From Flavobacterium laiguense (GTDB lineage Bacteria > Bacteroidota > Bacteroidia > Flavobacteriales > Flavobacteriaceae): a stretch of DNA of 64,000 nucleotides. Numbering within the stretch: position 1 is the stretch's first letter; every line of letters begins with the position of its first letter. Shown here piece by piece: positions 7,960 to 17,025 of this stretch. The translations under genes and the position numbers were made by a program. The DNA lies in NCBI RefSeq assembly GCF_003097655.1, contig NZ_QCZH01000001.1, positions 601,299 through 665,298 of the forward strand. Reading direction: 5' to 3'. The notes under the pieces were generated by a model. The model searched no databases. It was given only the letters and a program-made list of their open reading frames with translations, and was not told the DNA's origin.

Positions 7960-9978
7960 TTACTGCGTAACGATTGTTTCTCTTTTGCTTTCGGTATACA
8001 ACTCATTGATAACATCAAAGAAATACTGCAAGCTATTGGTATGTTCTCCTTTGATAGTGTAACTTGATTCTGAGATAATAGTGCCGTTTTTGAATTTGGA
8101 TTCCATTGTGATTTGGCCTGCATTTTTCAAAGCAATATCAAAGTAATTGCTTTTAGTGTCTTTGTTAAGTTCATTTTTGGATGCTGTGATTATTTTTTGA
8201 AGATCCATCCAAGCAGCCGAATTGTTTTTAGAAATGGATTTTTTGAAATCAGCTTGCAACGGCATGACTTTCTGTTGGATCAGATTTTCCACATTCTCCT
8301 TAGAGGTAGTTACCATAATCACGCCATTTTTTAGTCCAATATATAAGTTATCAAGCAAGTTGTCTTTTTCAAAATGAATCGTGTAATACCCATTGGTCAA
8401 TTGGTAGTCGGTAGCGGTGAATTTGCTTTTGTTCAAAGGAAGTTGCAATAATTTATTGACAAAAGAATCGTTTTTAGTGTTCAAAAGAAACGTAAAATCG
8501 GGTTGTATTTCTTCTTTAATGCCTTTGATTTCCAGTTGTTCATAATTTTCATTATACTCTATAGTAACGTATTCTCGTTTTACTTTTTTGAGATCGTGAA
8601 GTACAAAAAGGGCATTCCCGGGAATTAAATCTGCAATGGCTTTTTCGTCCAATAATAAAGCAATGGCATCAATCATAACATCGGCTTCGTTACCACTGAC
8701 TTCTTTGGTGTAGGATTGGTAAACGGAATTTAAAGTGTTTTTTAGAATTTTGTATTCATAGTTCATAATGGCCTGGGTGTCCATGGCAATAGAGTAATAA
8801 CCCAACACATTATTGCCTACGAAATTCAATAGGTTTTTGTCAATTTTCGAATCAAACATGGCCTGATAGGACTTTTTGGTTTCCTCATTTTTGGGTGTTA
8901 TGACTTGATTCAGCCGAATTCTGTCTTTTTCAAAATACCCATTGATATGGTAATTGCTGTCCAGGATTCCGTTTTTATAAATCCCCATCAATGCCGCATT
9001 GGATCCTAAAAAACTAGAGTACAATTGGCTGGTTAATGCGTCCAAATCAGCGAAAGCAAAAAAATCGGATTTAGGGTTGTTATTTTTAAACAAGGTTGTA
9101 TTTATGGCTGCTGTTTCCTTTTCAGAGTCGAAAGTTTCTTTAAAAATCAAATCAACAGCTGCATTGATTTTTAGTTTTTCTATAGAGTCTGTTTTTTTAT
9201 ACTCGAGTTCTTCCAGTTTTCTATTGGTTTCTTCCAATTCAGCATTTGCTTTATCTTGGGCGGCATAGATTTCTTCTTCGGTGGGTTCGACAACTTTAGG
9301 TTCCTCTATTATTTTTTTGTTTTTCTTCCCTTTTTTTGTTTTTCCTTTTTTGGCTTTGTCGTTTTTTTCTGGAGCTGGTGATGTTTTTGTTTCTTCTGCA
9401 AGCTTGTAAGCTGATTCAGCTATCCTGTCATAGTTAACCGCAGCGGTATCAACAAAAACCGTAGCCGTATCGATACTCGTCAGATCAGAATAAGGCTCGT
9501 TATCGCTGTATTTGTGTGGCTTTGTATAAGTTGCATTGACTAGAATAGCGAATTTGTCATTCCAGGCCAAATGATGGGTTTTTGAAGTTGTTGTACGATT
9601 GTATGTTCCTTGTTTTTTTACTTTAATGCTATCACCATATTTGCCTTGAATTAATTTTTCGAATAAAACAGCATTGTTTAAAGGAATCAATATTATATAG
9701 TTCATCACGGTGTCTCTGTTGATGTAGTAATGATATTGTTTGTTAGTAAGGTCAATTCCAGTTTGGCTTAAATCTTTTGGCAGAAATTTCATTTCTTTTT
9801 CTAATAAAGTTTGCATCCAAGGGTATTCTTGAATGGTTTTGAGAGTTACTTTATCATTTAGATTTTTGCCATTAAAACACAAGGCAAAAGGCGCATTTTC
9901 TGGAACTTTGTTGGCTAAATCTTGGGCGTATAGCGTTGCAGAGAAACAAATAAAAAGGAATAGTAAATAATTTTTCAT
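7960..9978 (-). CDS. Large exported protein with Lys/Glu-rich insert (672 aa)
   Basis: A signal peptide (MKNYLLFLFICFSATLYAQ) directs this protein out of the cytoplasm. I recognise no sure family; it resembles the DUF4836/DUF3352 style of Bacteroidota proteins, with strand-rich repeats and sentences such as NGYYTIHFEKDNLLDNLYIGLKNG. Residues about 200-275 form a highly charged insert (KAKKGKTKKGKKNKK, then a Glu-rich coiled coil) absent from the 455-residue paralog. The stop is followed by that paralog after a spacer; the start is six bases after the lipoprotein gene, so those two form an operon. Confidence 0.7.
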   Translation of the reverse strand: MKNYLLFLFICFSATLYAQDLANKVPENAPFALCFNGKNLNDKVTLKTIQEYPWMQTLLEKEMKFLPKDLSQTGIDLTNKQYHYYINRDTVMNYIILIPLNNAVLFEKLIQGKYGDSIKVKKQGTYNRTTTSKTHHLAWNDKFAILVNATYTKPHKYSDNEPYSDLTSIDTATVFVDTAAVNYDRIAESAYKLAEETKTSPAPEKNDKAKKGKTKKGKKNKKIIEEPKVVEPTEEEIYAAQDKANAELEETNRKLEELEYKKTDSIEKLKINAAVDLIFKETFDSEKETAAINTTLFKNNNPKSDFFAFADLDALTSQLYSSFLGSNAALMGIYKNGILDSNYHINGYFEKDRIRLNQVITPKNEETKKSYQAMFDSKIDKNLLNFVGNNVLGYYSIAMDTQAIMNYEYKILKNTLNSVYQSYTKEVSGNEADVMIDAIALLLDEKAIADLIPGNALFVLHDLKKVKREYVTIEYNENYEQLEIKGIKEEIQPDFTFLLNTKNDSFVNKLLQLPLNKSKFTATDYQLTNGYYTIHFEKDNLLDNLYIGLKNGVIMVTTSKENVENLIQQKVMPLQADFKKSISKNNSAAWMDLQKIITASKNELNKDTKSNYFDIALKNAGQITMESKFKNGTIISESSYTIKGEHTNSLQYFFDVINELYTESKRETIVTQ

Positions 9979-9984
9979 TTTATT

Positions 9985-10644
9985 TTAATTGAGGGTAATT
10001 GTATTTTCTATTTTTTCGTTTCCATTAATCACATTGATCACAGAACCGTTTAGTTTGATGGCTTTATTGCTTTTGGAGGGGGTTGCTTTTTTGTTTGAAA
10101 ACGATTTTATAGTCGAATCGAATTTATAAACCGAAGTGTATTTTGCGTTTTCAAAAACTTCTTTGTCCGTTTTTTTTAATTTATCATAAAGTGCTTTTAT
10201 GGGTACTTTTTGATTGCGTATGAATTTTTTGTCAGCGAAGGTAAAATAGTCAGTTGTGATCGTTGGATCTATTTTTTTGCTGTTTTTTAGTTTTAAAAAA
10301 ACAGCATTGAGATTGGTTATTTTTTGAAAATCTAAATCGACAGTAAAAATATAATTCGTTAAGTCGATATTCGTTTTTACATTGGAGATTCCTATGGTGT
10401 TCTTTGCCAGTGCTTCTAGCCTTGAAGCTTCATTTTTAATTTCCTCTTTGGAAGGAATGTCATAACCGTTAATTTTTTCCATTTTTAAAACCGAATTGAT
10501 TTTAGTTTTGCTTTGGCTAAAATTAATTACAAAATTAAAATGTCCCGATCCGTCGTCTTTCATTTTCACCTCTTCAATGACTTCAAAACAACTTTGAAAC
10601 AGAAAGACAAAACAGAGTAAGGGTATGAAATAAATTTTTTTCAT
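9985..10644 (-). CDS. Putative lipoprotein (219 aa)
   Basis: The N-terminus is a lipoprotein signal with lipobox FQSC (Cys 19), so the mature protein is lipid-anchored, probably in the outer or inner membrane facing the periplasm. The rest is a mixed strand/helix domain with MKDDGSGHFNFVINFSQSK near the start and a Lys-rich C-terminal end. I do not recognise the family. Only six bases separate it from the 672-residue exported protein downstream, so the two are probably co-transcribed and may work together at the envelope. Confidence 0.75.
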   Translation of the reverse strand: MKKIYFIPLLCFVFLFQSCFEVIEEVKMKDDGSGHFNFVINFSQSKTKINSVLKMEKINGYDIPSKEEIKNEASRLEALAKNTIGISNVKTNIDLTNYIFTVDLDFQKITNLNAVFLKLKNSKKIDPTITTDYFTFADKKFIRNQKVPIKALYDKLKKTDKEVFENAKYTSVYKFDSTIKSFSNKKATPSKSNKAIKLNGSVINVINGNEKIENTITLN

Positions 10645-10748
10645 GGTAGGATTTGCAACAAGGTTTTAAGAGTAATACTTGTAGTCAATGGTGTTACAAA
10701 GGAAAGGATAATATTTCTTTTTCAAATTTCTTCAATACGTTTTTTGTT

Positions 10749-11915
10749 CTATTTTTTTGATTTTAATCGTTTTTCTGGAACTTTAAAAGTAAAATTTAGC
10801 CATAGATAACCCAAAGTTCCGGACAAAAAGGAAGCGATTAGAATGGCGATTTTAGAATAGGTAATGACTGCTTCACCATCTTCTTTGAAAGCTAATAAAG
10901 TAATGAAAATAGACATGGTAAATCCTATTCCGCCCAGCATTCCTGCGCCCAGTATGTTGTTCCATTTCAGGTCGTTGGGCAATTTGCAAATCCCAATGCT
11001 TACCGCAAGAAACGAAAACAGCCAAATCCCTAGTGGTTTTCCCACTACAAGGCCTAAGAGAATTCCAAGTGAGTTGTCATGACTCAAACCTTCGTGCCAA
11101 TCGGGATTAATAGCGATACAGGTATTGGCGACAGCAAATAAAGGAAGAATGAAAAAGGCTACCGGATGGTGCAAGATATGTTGTAAACGGTACGAAGCCG
11201 TATTTTTTCCGCCATCTCCAAACGGAATGACAAATGCCAATAGTACACCTGTTATAGTTGCATGCACGCCAGAATTCAACATGAAATACCACATAAAAGC
11301 GCCTCCAATTAAGTAAGGCGCCAGATGATGCACTTTGCGTCTGTTCAGGATAAATAAGAAGCCCATAATAGAGAAAGCAATCAGTAGATTATCAAAAGCG
11401 ATGGTCTTAGTGTAAAAAATGGCGATGACCAGAATAGCACCCAAATCATCAATAACGGCCAAGGCAGTCAAAAATATTTTTAGAGAAGATGGAATTCGAT
11501 TGCCCAATAAGGATAAAACCCCAATAGCAAAAGCTATATCTGTTGCCATAGGGATTCCTGCTCCGTTTTGAGTTGCCGTTCCGTAATTCAGCACAAGAAA
11601 AAGACCCGCTGGCACTAGCATTCCGCCCAAGGCTCCAAAAATGGGAAGAATGGCATTTTTGATATTGGCCAACTCGCCACGATATATTTCGCGTTCTAAT
11701 TCTAAACCAATGAGTAAAAAGAAAATGGTCATTAACCCATCATTGATCCAATGCGTGATGGAATGATGCCCGACTTCGGTATTCCAAAAAGCAATATAAT
11801 CTGCTTGAATTACTGAATTAGCGAGTAATAAAGAAACTACCGTTACAAAAAGGAGCAATAGTCCACCCGCTTTTTCGCTTTGAAAAAAGGCAGAAAATGT
11901 TTTGGTTAATCTCAT
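10749..11915 (-). CDS. nhaA: Na+/H+ antiporter NhaA
   Basis: NhaA exchanges cytoplasmic Na+ for external protons and helps control pH and sodium. The protein shows the family hallmarks: SEKAGG near the start, MATDIAFAIGVLSLLG, the ion-binding pair in ALAVIDDLGAILVIA, and a C-terminal GGIGFTMSIF segment. About 11-12 membrane helices are visible. Start set at the MRLTKTF methionine (388 residues, the usual family length). A longer frame begins at 11957, but those 14 residues are not conserved in the family as I know it and contain a promoter-like TAAATTAG. Confidence 0.95.
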   Translation of the reverse strand: MRLTKTFSAFFQSEKAGGLLLLFVTVVSLLLANSVIQADYIAFWNTEVGHHSITHWINDGLMTIFFLLIGLELEREIYRGELANIKNAILPIFGALGGMLVPAGLFLVLNYGTATQNGAGIPMATDIAFAIGVLSLLGNRIPSSLKIFLTALAVIDDLGAILVIAIFYTKTIAFDNLLIAFSIMGFLFILNRRKVHHLAPYLIGGAFMWYFMLNSGVHATITGVLLAFVIPFGDGGKNTASYRLQHILHHPVAFFILPLFAVANTCIAINPDWHEGLSHDNSLGILLGLVVGKPLGIWLFSFLAVSIGICKLPNDLKWNNILGAGMLGGIGFTMSIFITLLAFKEDGEAVITYSKIAILIASFLSGTLGYLWLNFTFKVPEKRLKSKK

Positions 11916-12005
11916 CTCTAGGGTTGGTTTTAATATGGAAAGCGCTAATTTAAGCATTGTAGGTTAATTATTCGGGGTTAAAACCATAAACCATGTTTTT
12001 TTATT

Positions 12006-12013
12006 TAATTTTG
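12006..12013 (+). promoter_or_regulatory. Promoter -7 box for the dehydrogenase gene
   Basis: TAATTTTG is a perfect match to the Bacteroidota -7 pattern TAnnTTTG and lies 23 bases before the ATG at 12037. No clear TTTG lies at the -33 position, so this is a partial match. Confidence 0.5.
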
Positions 12014-12036
12014 AGTCTAAAATCAAGAACATTTTT

Positions 12037-12987
12037 ATGGATATCAAAATCCTTCATATTGACAGTAATCATCCCTTACTTTGGGAACAATTACAACAGG
12101 CCGGTTTTGTAAATCACGCTGATTTTAAGTCGACCAAACAAGAAATTGAAGCCAAAATTCAAGACTATCAGGGAATTGTAATTCGAAGCCGATTCAAAAT
12201 AGACCAGCAGTTTTTGGACAAAGCCACCAATTTGCAGTTCATAGCCCGAGTAGGAGCGGGCTTAGAAAGTGTCGATTGCGAGTATGCTACATCCAAGAAT
12301 ATTGCATTGATTGCCGCACCCGAAGGGAATTGTAATGCGGTAGCCGAGCATACTTTGGGAATGATTTTGTCGCTTTTTAATAAATTGAACATTGCTGATA
12401 GCGAGATTCGATCTGGTGAATGGAACAGAGAAAAAAATCGAGGATACGAACTAGATGGTAAAACGGTTGGGATTATAGGGTATGGGAATATGGGAAAATC
12501 TTTTGCAAAAAAACTCCGTGGTTTTGAAGTAGAAGTGTTGTGTTACGATATTAAAGAAAATGTGGGTGATGCCAACGCAAAGCAAGTTTCATTGCAAGAA
12601 TTACAGCAAAAAACAGACGTCTTGAGTCTGCACATTCCGTGGACACCCGAAACCGACAAGATGGTGAATTCGGATTTTATTAATGCTTTCGCAAAAGATA
12701 TTTGGATTATCAATACTTCTAGAGGGAAAAACATAGTAACAGCCGATTTGGTTACCGCCATGCAATCCGGAAAAGTTCTTGGAGCAGGTTTAGATGTTTT
12801 AGAATACGAGAAATTATCGTTTGAAACATTATTTCAAGATAAAAACACTCCTGAGGCCTTTCAGTATTTATTGGATGGTCGAAAAGTGATTCTTACCCCG
12901 CATATTGCAGGATGGACGTACGAAAGTCATGAAAAATTGGCTCAAGTGATTGTTGATAAGATAAAAGCGTTGTACGGTAAAAGTTAA
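12037..12987 (+). CDS. D-2-hydroxyacid dehydrogenase (SerA-like)
   Basis: An NAD-dependent D-2-hydroxyacid dehydrogenase of 316 residues, close in form to the catalytic half of phosphoglycerate dehydrogenase. It carries the NAD-binding GIIGYGNMGKSFAKKLRGF with the following acidic residue (CYDIKEN), the catalytic Arg region NTSRGKNIV, the Glu region GLDVLEYE, and the catalytic His in TPHIAGWT. It lacks the ACT domain found in long SerA forms. No serB or serC is nearby, so the exact substrate (3-phosphoglycerate or another 2-oxoacid) cannot be settled from context. Confidence 0.9.
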   Translation: MDIKILHIDSNHPLLWEQLQQAGFVNHADFKSTKQEIEAKIQDYQGIVIRSRFKIDQQFLDKATNLQFIARVGAGLESVDCEYATSKNIALIAAPEGNCNAVAEHTLGMILSLFNKLNIADSEIRSGEWNREKNRGYELDGKTVGIIGYGNMGKSFAKKLRGFEVEVLCYDIKENVGDANAKQVSLQELQQKTDVLSLHIPWTPETDKMVNSDFINAFAKDIWIINTSRGKNIVTADLVTAMQSGKVLGAGLDVLEYEKLSFETLFQDKNTPEAFQYLLDGRKVILTPHIAGWTYESHEKLAQVIVDKIKALYGKS

Positions 12988-13078
12988 TTTGTGAGATTTT
13001 AAGGGTCTAATAATAGGGTTTTGTATTATTTTTTCTAATTTAGACCCATTATTAACTAACCAAAATTAATTATCTACT

Positions 13079-13357
13079 ATGGAGAATACAAAACAAGAAG
13101 CCTGGAATACACCACAACCAATTCGTCAAGAAAACAAAAAAGTCTTGGCGGGAGTTTTAGCATTGATTTTTCCGTACTTTGGGATTCATAAATTTATTTT
13201 GGGGTATACGCAAGAAGGAATAATTCAAATTATTGTAAGTATAGTTACTTGTGGGTTAGGAAGTGTTATAGGTTTCGTAGAAGGGATCATTTATTTAACC
13301 AAATCCGATGAAGAATTTTATCAAACCTATCAGGTTGGCAAGAAAGGTTGGTTTTAG
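13079..13357 (+). CDS. TM2 domain membrane protein
   Basis: A 92-residue protein with a TM2 domain: a polar N-terminal tail, a first helix (VLAGVLALIFPYFGIHKF), a short turn with the G-x-H-K-F and Y-x-Q-E-G pattern, and a second helix (IIQIIVSIVTCGLGSVIGF). TM2 proteins are small inner-membrane proteins of unknown role. It is followed 24 bases later by a DUF2752 protein, and the two are almost always neighbours in flavobacteria as far as I recall, so they probably form an operon. Confidence 0.9.
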   Translation: MENTKQEAWNTPQPIRQENKKVLAGVLALIFPYFGIHKFILGYTQEGIIQIIVSIVTCGLGSVIGFVEGIIYLTKSDEEFYQTYQVGKKGWF

Positions 13358-13381
13358 AACGTTGAAATCTGAATAAAGGCA

Positions 13382-13819
13382 ATGAAACGAGAACGAAAAA
13401 TAATCGGAATTATAGGAGCTGTATTGGTTCTTATAATTCCGTTTTTTTTAATGCTGCACAATCAAAATAATCATCTTGAAACCGATCAGTCTTTATGCCC
13501 TTTCAAAATGCTTACCGGTTTCCCTTGTCCGGGTTGTGGAATCACAAAGTCATTGGTGTATTTTTATGAAGGGGATCTCTACAAAAGCTTGTATTATCAT
13601 ATTTTAGGGCCTTTTGTGGTTCTTTTTTGTGTGTTAACTATTGTTTTGTTACTCACTGAACTAATGACCAAAAAAGAATATTTAAACGGGTTGGTTTACA
13701 GTAAAAAACTAGCCTATGCTCTAGCTTGTTTTCTGATTTTCTATCAAATAGTTAGAATAACCTATTTCGTAGAAAACAATACGTATGATTCCATTTTAAA
13801 AGAATCCATTTGGAAATAG
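13382..13819 (+). CDS. DUF2752 membrane protein
   Basis: A 145-residue membrane protein with the DUF2752 signature: CPFKMLTGFPCPGCGITKS, in which the Cys-Pro-Gly-Cys-Gly turn follows the first helix. Three to four hydrophobic helices can be counted. The paired cysteines could bind metal or form a disulphide, but the family has no established function. It follows the TM2 gene at 24 bases, and a clear hairpin terminator lies directly after the stop. Confidence 0.88.
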   Translation: MKRERKIIGIIGAVLVLIIPFFLMLHNQNNHLETDQSLCPFKMLTGFPCPGCGITKSLVYFYEGDLYKSLYYHILGPFVVLFCVLTIVLLLTELMTKKEYLNGLVYSKKLAYALACFLIFYQIVRITYFVENNTYDSILKESIWK

Positions 13820-13823
13820 GCAT

Positions 13824-13849
13824 AAAAAAATCCCGAAAGGGATTTTTTT
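13824..13849 (+). terminator. Rho-independent terminator after DUF2752 gene
   Basis: AAAAAAATCCC, a GAAA tetraloop, then GGGATTTTTTT. The A-tract before the stem means it could also serve the convergent acyltransferase gene on the minus strand. Confidence 0.85.
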
Positions 13850-13917
13850 ATAATTATAAATGCATACTCTATATTCTTCACTCTGTTTTCTGAAATCTAA
13901 ATTCTCTAGTTTTCCAT

Positions 13918-15720
13918 CTACTCTTCCTTGTCATTCAATTTCCGTTCCAATTCGGCTTGGTATTCTTCCATAACGGGTTTCATGGTGCTTTCCGGAATAT
14001 CGGCTATTCTTAGGTAAATAAGTCCGTCAATAGCGTTGTTGAATAATGGATCTACATTAAAAGCAACTAAACGAGCATTTTGTTTGATGTATTTTTTGAT
14101 TAAAACGGGTAGTCGTAAAACGCCAGGCTCTAGTTCATCAATGATTTTATCAAATTTATTTAAATCGGCTTCGGTTTCATTAAAAACGAAATCTTTGTCT
14201 GCGTCTTTTAATTTGACTTTAAATTCTTTTTTCGGGTGAATGTACTGCGCAATATACGGATCGTAATAGTGTGATTTCATGAACTCAATCATCAATGATT
14301 TCGAGAAATCTGAAAATTGATTACTGATACTCACACCGCCCAATAAAAATTTATGCTCCGGATAATGTAAGGTCGTATGAATAATTCCACGCCATAGCAA
14401 GAACAACGGCATCGGTTTTTGTTGGTAATCCTTGATGATGAATGCTCTACCCATTTCGATGGATTTGTGCATCATGTCATGTAATTCGGGTTCAAAACGG
14501 AAAAGTCCATTTAGATAAAAACCGTCCATGCCATATTTAGGGTAGATTTCGCAACCCAATCCCATGCGATAGGCTCCGGCAATTTTTTTAGCTTCATCAT
14601 CCCATAGAAAAAGATGACGGTAATATTTGTCGTATTTGTCTAAATCAATCGATTCGTTGGTGCCTTCACCGACTTCTCTAAAAGTGATTTCTCTTAATCG
14701 ACCAATTTCATGAAGGATGTTTGGAATATTTTTTGCCTCAGCAAAAAACACTTCGTAATTTTTACTCTGCAATAATCGACAGTCGGTGGCTCTCAAAGAT
14801 TCCACTTCGGTTATCATTTTTTCGGTATTGGCAGGAGTGACAATCTTTTTAGGGCTTTTGGGAGGTTTTAAGCTAGCGGTATTCAAAAAATTATTCTCTT
14901 TTTCAAAAGGATTCGCCAGCATATAGGTTTTCTTTCTCAAGAATTCCGTGTATTCTTCAATTGTTTTGTGTTCGTTTTGTTCGGCAACCGAAATAGGTTT
15001 CCCAACACGTACTTTGATAATGCGATCTTTCTGTGTCAATAATTCAGATGGCAGTTTTGCCGTTCTTAGCGTGTCGTTTATTTTAGATAAAAAATAAAAC
15101 AAACGACTGTTCTTGGCATGAAAATAAATAGGAACTACAGGAACCTGTGCTTTTCGAATCACTTTTATAGCACCTTCTTCCCAAGCCTTATCAACCACTA
15201 ATTTTCCATCTTTATAAGTAGAAACTTCACCAGCCGGGAACATTCCCAATGGTTTTCCGTCTCTAAGATGACGTAATGTTTCCTTAATTCCTACCACGCT
15301 GGACTTGGCGTCTTTATGGTTTTCAAAAGGATTCACCGGCATGATATACGGTTTCATCGGGTCAATACGATGCAGTAAAAAATTGGCGATGATTTTGAAA
15401 TTAGGCTCTCTTTCCAGCATTAATTTCAACAACAAAATCCCATCAATTCCTCCCAGCGGATGATTCGAAATAGTAATGTAAGCGCCGTCTTTTGGCAAAC
15501 GTTTAAAATCTTCTTCTGGAATCTCAAACTTAATTTGGAATTCATCTAATATGGCGTTTAGGAACGGTAACTCTTTCAAGTGCTTATTCCTGTCGTATAT
15601 TTTGTTTAATGTCGATATCTTCAAAACTTTCATCAACAACCAACCCGAAAAAGTACCGAAAACTCCGTACTTGTCCGTATTTATTGTCTTTGCAACTTCT
15701 TTCGCGGTAACTAAACCCAT
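13918..15720 (-). CDS. olsF: Fused acyltransferase (PlsC-like + GNAT-like), probable ornithine-lipid synthase OlsF
   Basis: A 600-residue protein with two acyltransferase halves. Residues about 75-270 are a PlsC-type domain: HPLGGID (His 87, Asp 93; an H-x5-D form) and FPAGEVST (161-168). From about residue 310 a second, GNAT-like hemolysin-type domain follows (REITFREVGEGTN, LFLWDDEAKKIAGAYRMGLG, FLLGGVSISNQF). This order matches OlsF, reported to make ornithine lipid: the C-terminal half adds the amide-linked 3-hydroxy fatty acid to ornithine and the N-terminal half adds the ester-linked one. The assignment rests on domain order. It is a single-gene unit, convergent with DUF2752. Confidence 0.75.
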   Translation of the reverse strand: MGLVTAKEVAKTINTDKYGVFGTFSGWLLMKVLKISTLNKIYDRNKHLKELPFLNAILDEFQIKFEIPEEDFKRLPKDGAYITISNHPLGGIDGILLLKLMLEREPNFKIIANFLLHRIDPMKPYIMPVNPFENHKDAKSSVVGIKETLRHLRDGKPLGMFPAGEVSTYKDGKLVVDKAWEEGAIKVIRKAQVPVVPIYFHAKNSRLFYFLSKINDTLRTAKLPSELLTQKDRIIKVRVGKPISVAEQNEHKTIEEYTEFLRKKTYMLANPFEKENNFLNTASLKPPKSPKKIVTPANTEKMITEVESLRATDCRLLQSKNYEVFFAEAKNIPNILHEIGRLREITFREVGEGTNESIDLDKYDKYYRHLFLWDDEAKKIAGAYRMGLGCEIYPKYGMDGFYLNGLFRFEPELHDMMHKSIEMGRAFIIKDYQQKPMPLFLLWRGIIHTTLHYPEHKFLLGGVSISNQFSDFSKSLMIEFMKSHYYDPYIAQYIHPKKEFKVKLKDADKDFVFNETEADLNKFDKIIDELEPGVLRLPVLIKKYIKQNARLVAFNVDPLFNNAIDGLIYLRIADIPESTMKPVMEEYQAELERKLNDKEE

Positions 15721-15919
15721 TTATTTTTTCTTTTTGAGCTAATCACAAAGATAGCAAAATACTCCATTTTTTATGGTTTTTTTTTGAATCATTCTTTCTG
15801 TTTTTTACTACTTTTGGATTCCACATGAAAAATAATTATCCGAAGTTTTGATAAAAAACAGATTTTTAAGGATCTATTGCTGTCAAAATTTATTTCGGAT
15901 ATAACCCAAAAAGCATACA

Positions 15920-16681
15920 ATGAAAATAATATCGTACAACGTAAACGGAATTCGAGCTGCCATCACAAAAGGATTTATTGAATGGTTACAACAAGCCAAT
16001 CCAGATGTAATTTGTTTGCAGGAAATCAAAGCCACCGAAGAACAAATCCCAGTTGCAGACATTACCGCAGCCGGCTATCCCTATCAATATTATTATCCAG
16101 CCACCAAAAAAGGGTACAGCGGTGTTGCTATTCTTTCCAAAATAAAACCCAACAATGTGGTGTACGGTACCGGAATTCAACACATGGATTTTGAAGGTAG
16201 AAACCTTCGTGCCGATTTTGATGACTGCTCCGTAATGAGTTTGTACTTGCCATCGGGAACTAATATTGAGCGATTAGACCATAAATTTATGTTTATGGAT
16301 GATTTTCAAAACTACATCGATGAACTCAAAAAAGAGATTCCTAATTTAATTATTTGTGGGGATTATAACATTTGCCACGAGGCTATCGATATCCATGATC
16401 CTATTCGAAACAAAAACACATCAGGCTTTTTACCCGAAGAAAGAGCTTGGTTGGATAAATTTATGAAATCCGGTTTTGTAGATAGTTTTCGCCATTTCAA
16501 CAGCGAACCACACCAGTATTCGTGGTGGAGTTATCGCGCTGGAGCACGAGGGAATAACAAAGGTTGGCGCATCGATTACAATTTGGTGAGCGACTCCTTA
16601 AAACATAAACTCAAAAGAGCCGTTATATTGCCGGATGCCATGCATTCCGATCATTGTCCTGTTTTGGTCGAAATAGACTAG
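15920..16681 (+). CDS. xth: Exodeoxyribonuclease III (AP endonuclease)
   Basis: An EEP-fold nuclease of 253 residues that cuts DNA at abasic sites and trims 3' ends in base-excision repair. The metal-binding and catalytic signatures are all present: SYNVNGIRAA at the start, CLQEIKA (Glu ligand), GDYNICHEAIDIHDP, GWRIDYNLVS and SDHCPVLVEI at the end. The length is usual for the short ExoIII type. It is divergent from the acyltransferase gene and is followed by repeat-rich DNA. Confidence 0.95.
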   Translation: MKIISYNVNGIRAAITKGFIEWLQQANPDVICLQEIKATEEQIPVADITAAGYPYQYYYPATKKGYSGVAILSKIKPNNVVYGTGIQHMDFEGRNLRADFDDCSVMSLYLPSGTNIERLDHKFMFMDDFQNYIDELKKEIPNLIICGDYNICHEAIDIHDPIRNKNTSGFLPEERAWLDKFMKSGFVDSFRHFNSEPHQYSWWSYRAGARGNNKGWRIDYNLVSDSLKHKLKRAVILPDAMHSDHCPVLVEID

Positions 16682-16744
16682 GGAATATCAATTTCAATGG
16701 CAATTTCAATAGCAATTGGAAAAATAAAACAAAAATTTTAAGGA

Positions 16745-16825
16745 GCTAATCCAGCTATCATTCCAATCTTTTTTTAGGCTAAGAAAAATAGCCTAAAAAA
16801 AGGATTTTCCCTTCTATCTGGGCTA
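16745..16825 (-). repeat. Palindromic element, family 1, copy A
   Basis: Read on the minus strand the element begins TAGCCCAGATAGAAGGGAAA, continues ATCC, then has a 13-bp inner stem (TTTTTTTAGGCTA / TAGCCTAAAAAAA) and closes with GATTGGAATGATAGCTGGAT. Copies B (22301) and C (60546) share the outer parts but have different inner stems. Confidence 0.85.
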
Positions 16826-16884
16826 GGGCATTCCGTATTTCAATAACGTTTGATTTTTAAACAAGAACAATAAATTTATAATAT

Positions 16885-16983
16885 AAAAAAACCACCCCAC
16901 CCGTTGGGCACCCCTCCAGAGGAGGGGAATTTGAGCGACTTCCCCTCCTCTGGAGGGGTGTCTGGAAGGCGGGGTGGTTTTTA
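16885..16983 (+). repeat. Hairpin element, family 2, copy 1
   Basis: AAAAACCACCCC at the left and GGGGTGGTTTTT at the right close a stem; inside, CACCCCTCCAGAGGAGGGGA pairs perfectly with TCCCCTCCTCTGGAGGGGTG across a 12-base loop. Between the two stems lies an unpaired asymmetric stretch (CGTTGGG against TCTGGAA). A second copy in the opposite orientation is at 60405-60500. The rest of the 16682-17025 gap shows no gene. Confidence 0.9.
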
Positions 16984-17025
16984 GACTTTCAAAATAAAAA
17001 CTAAAATAAACTAAATTAAACTAAA

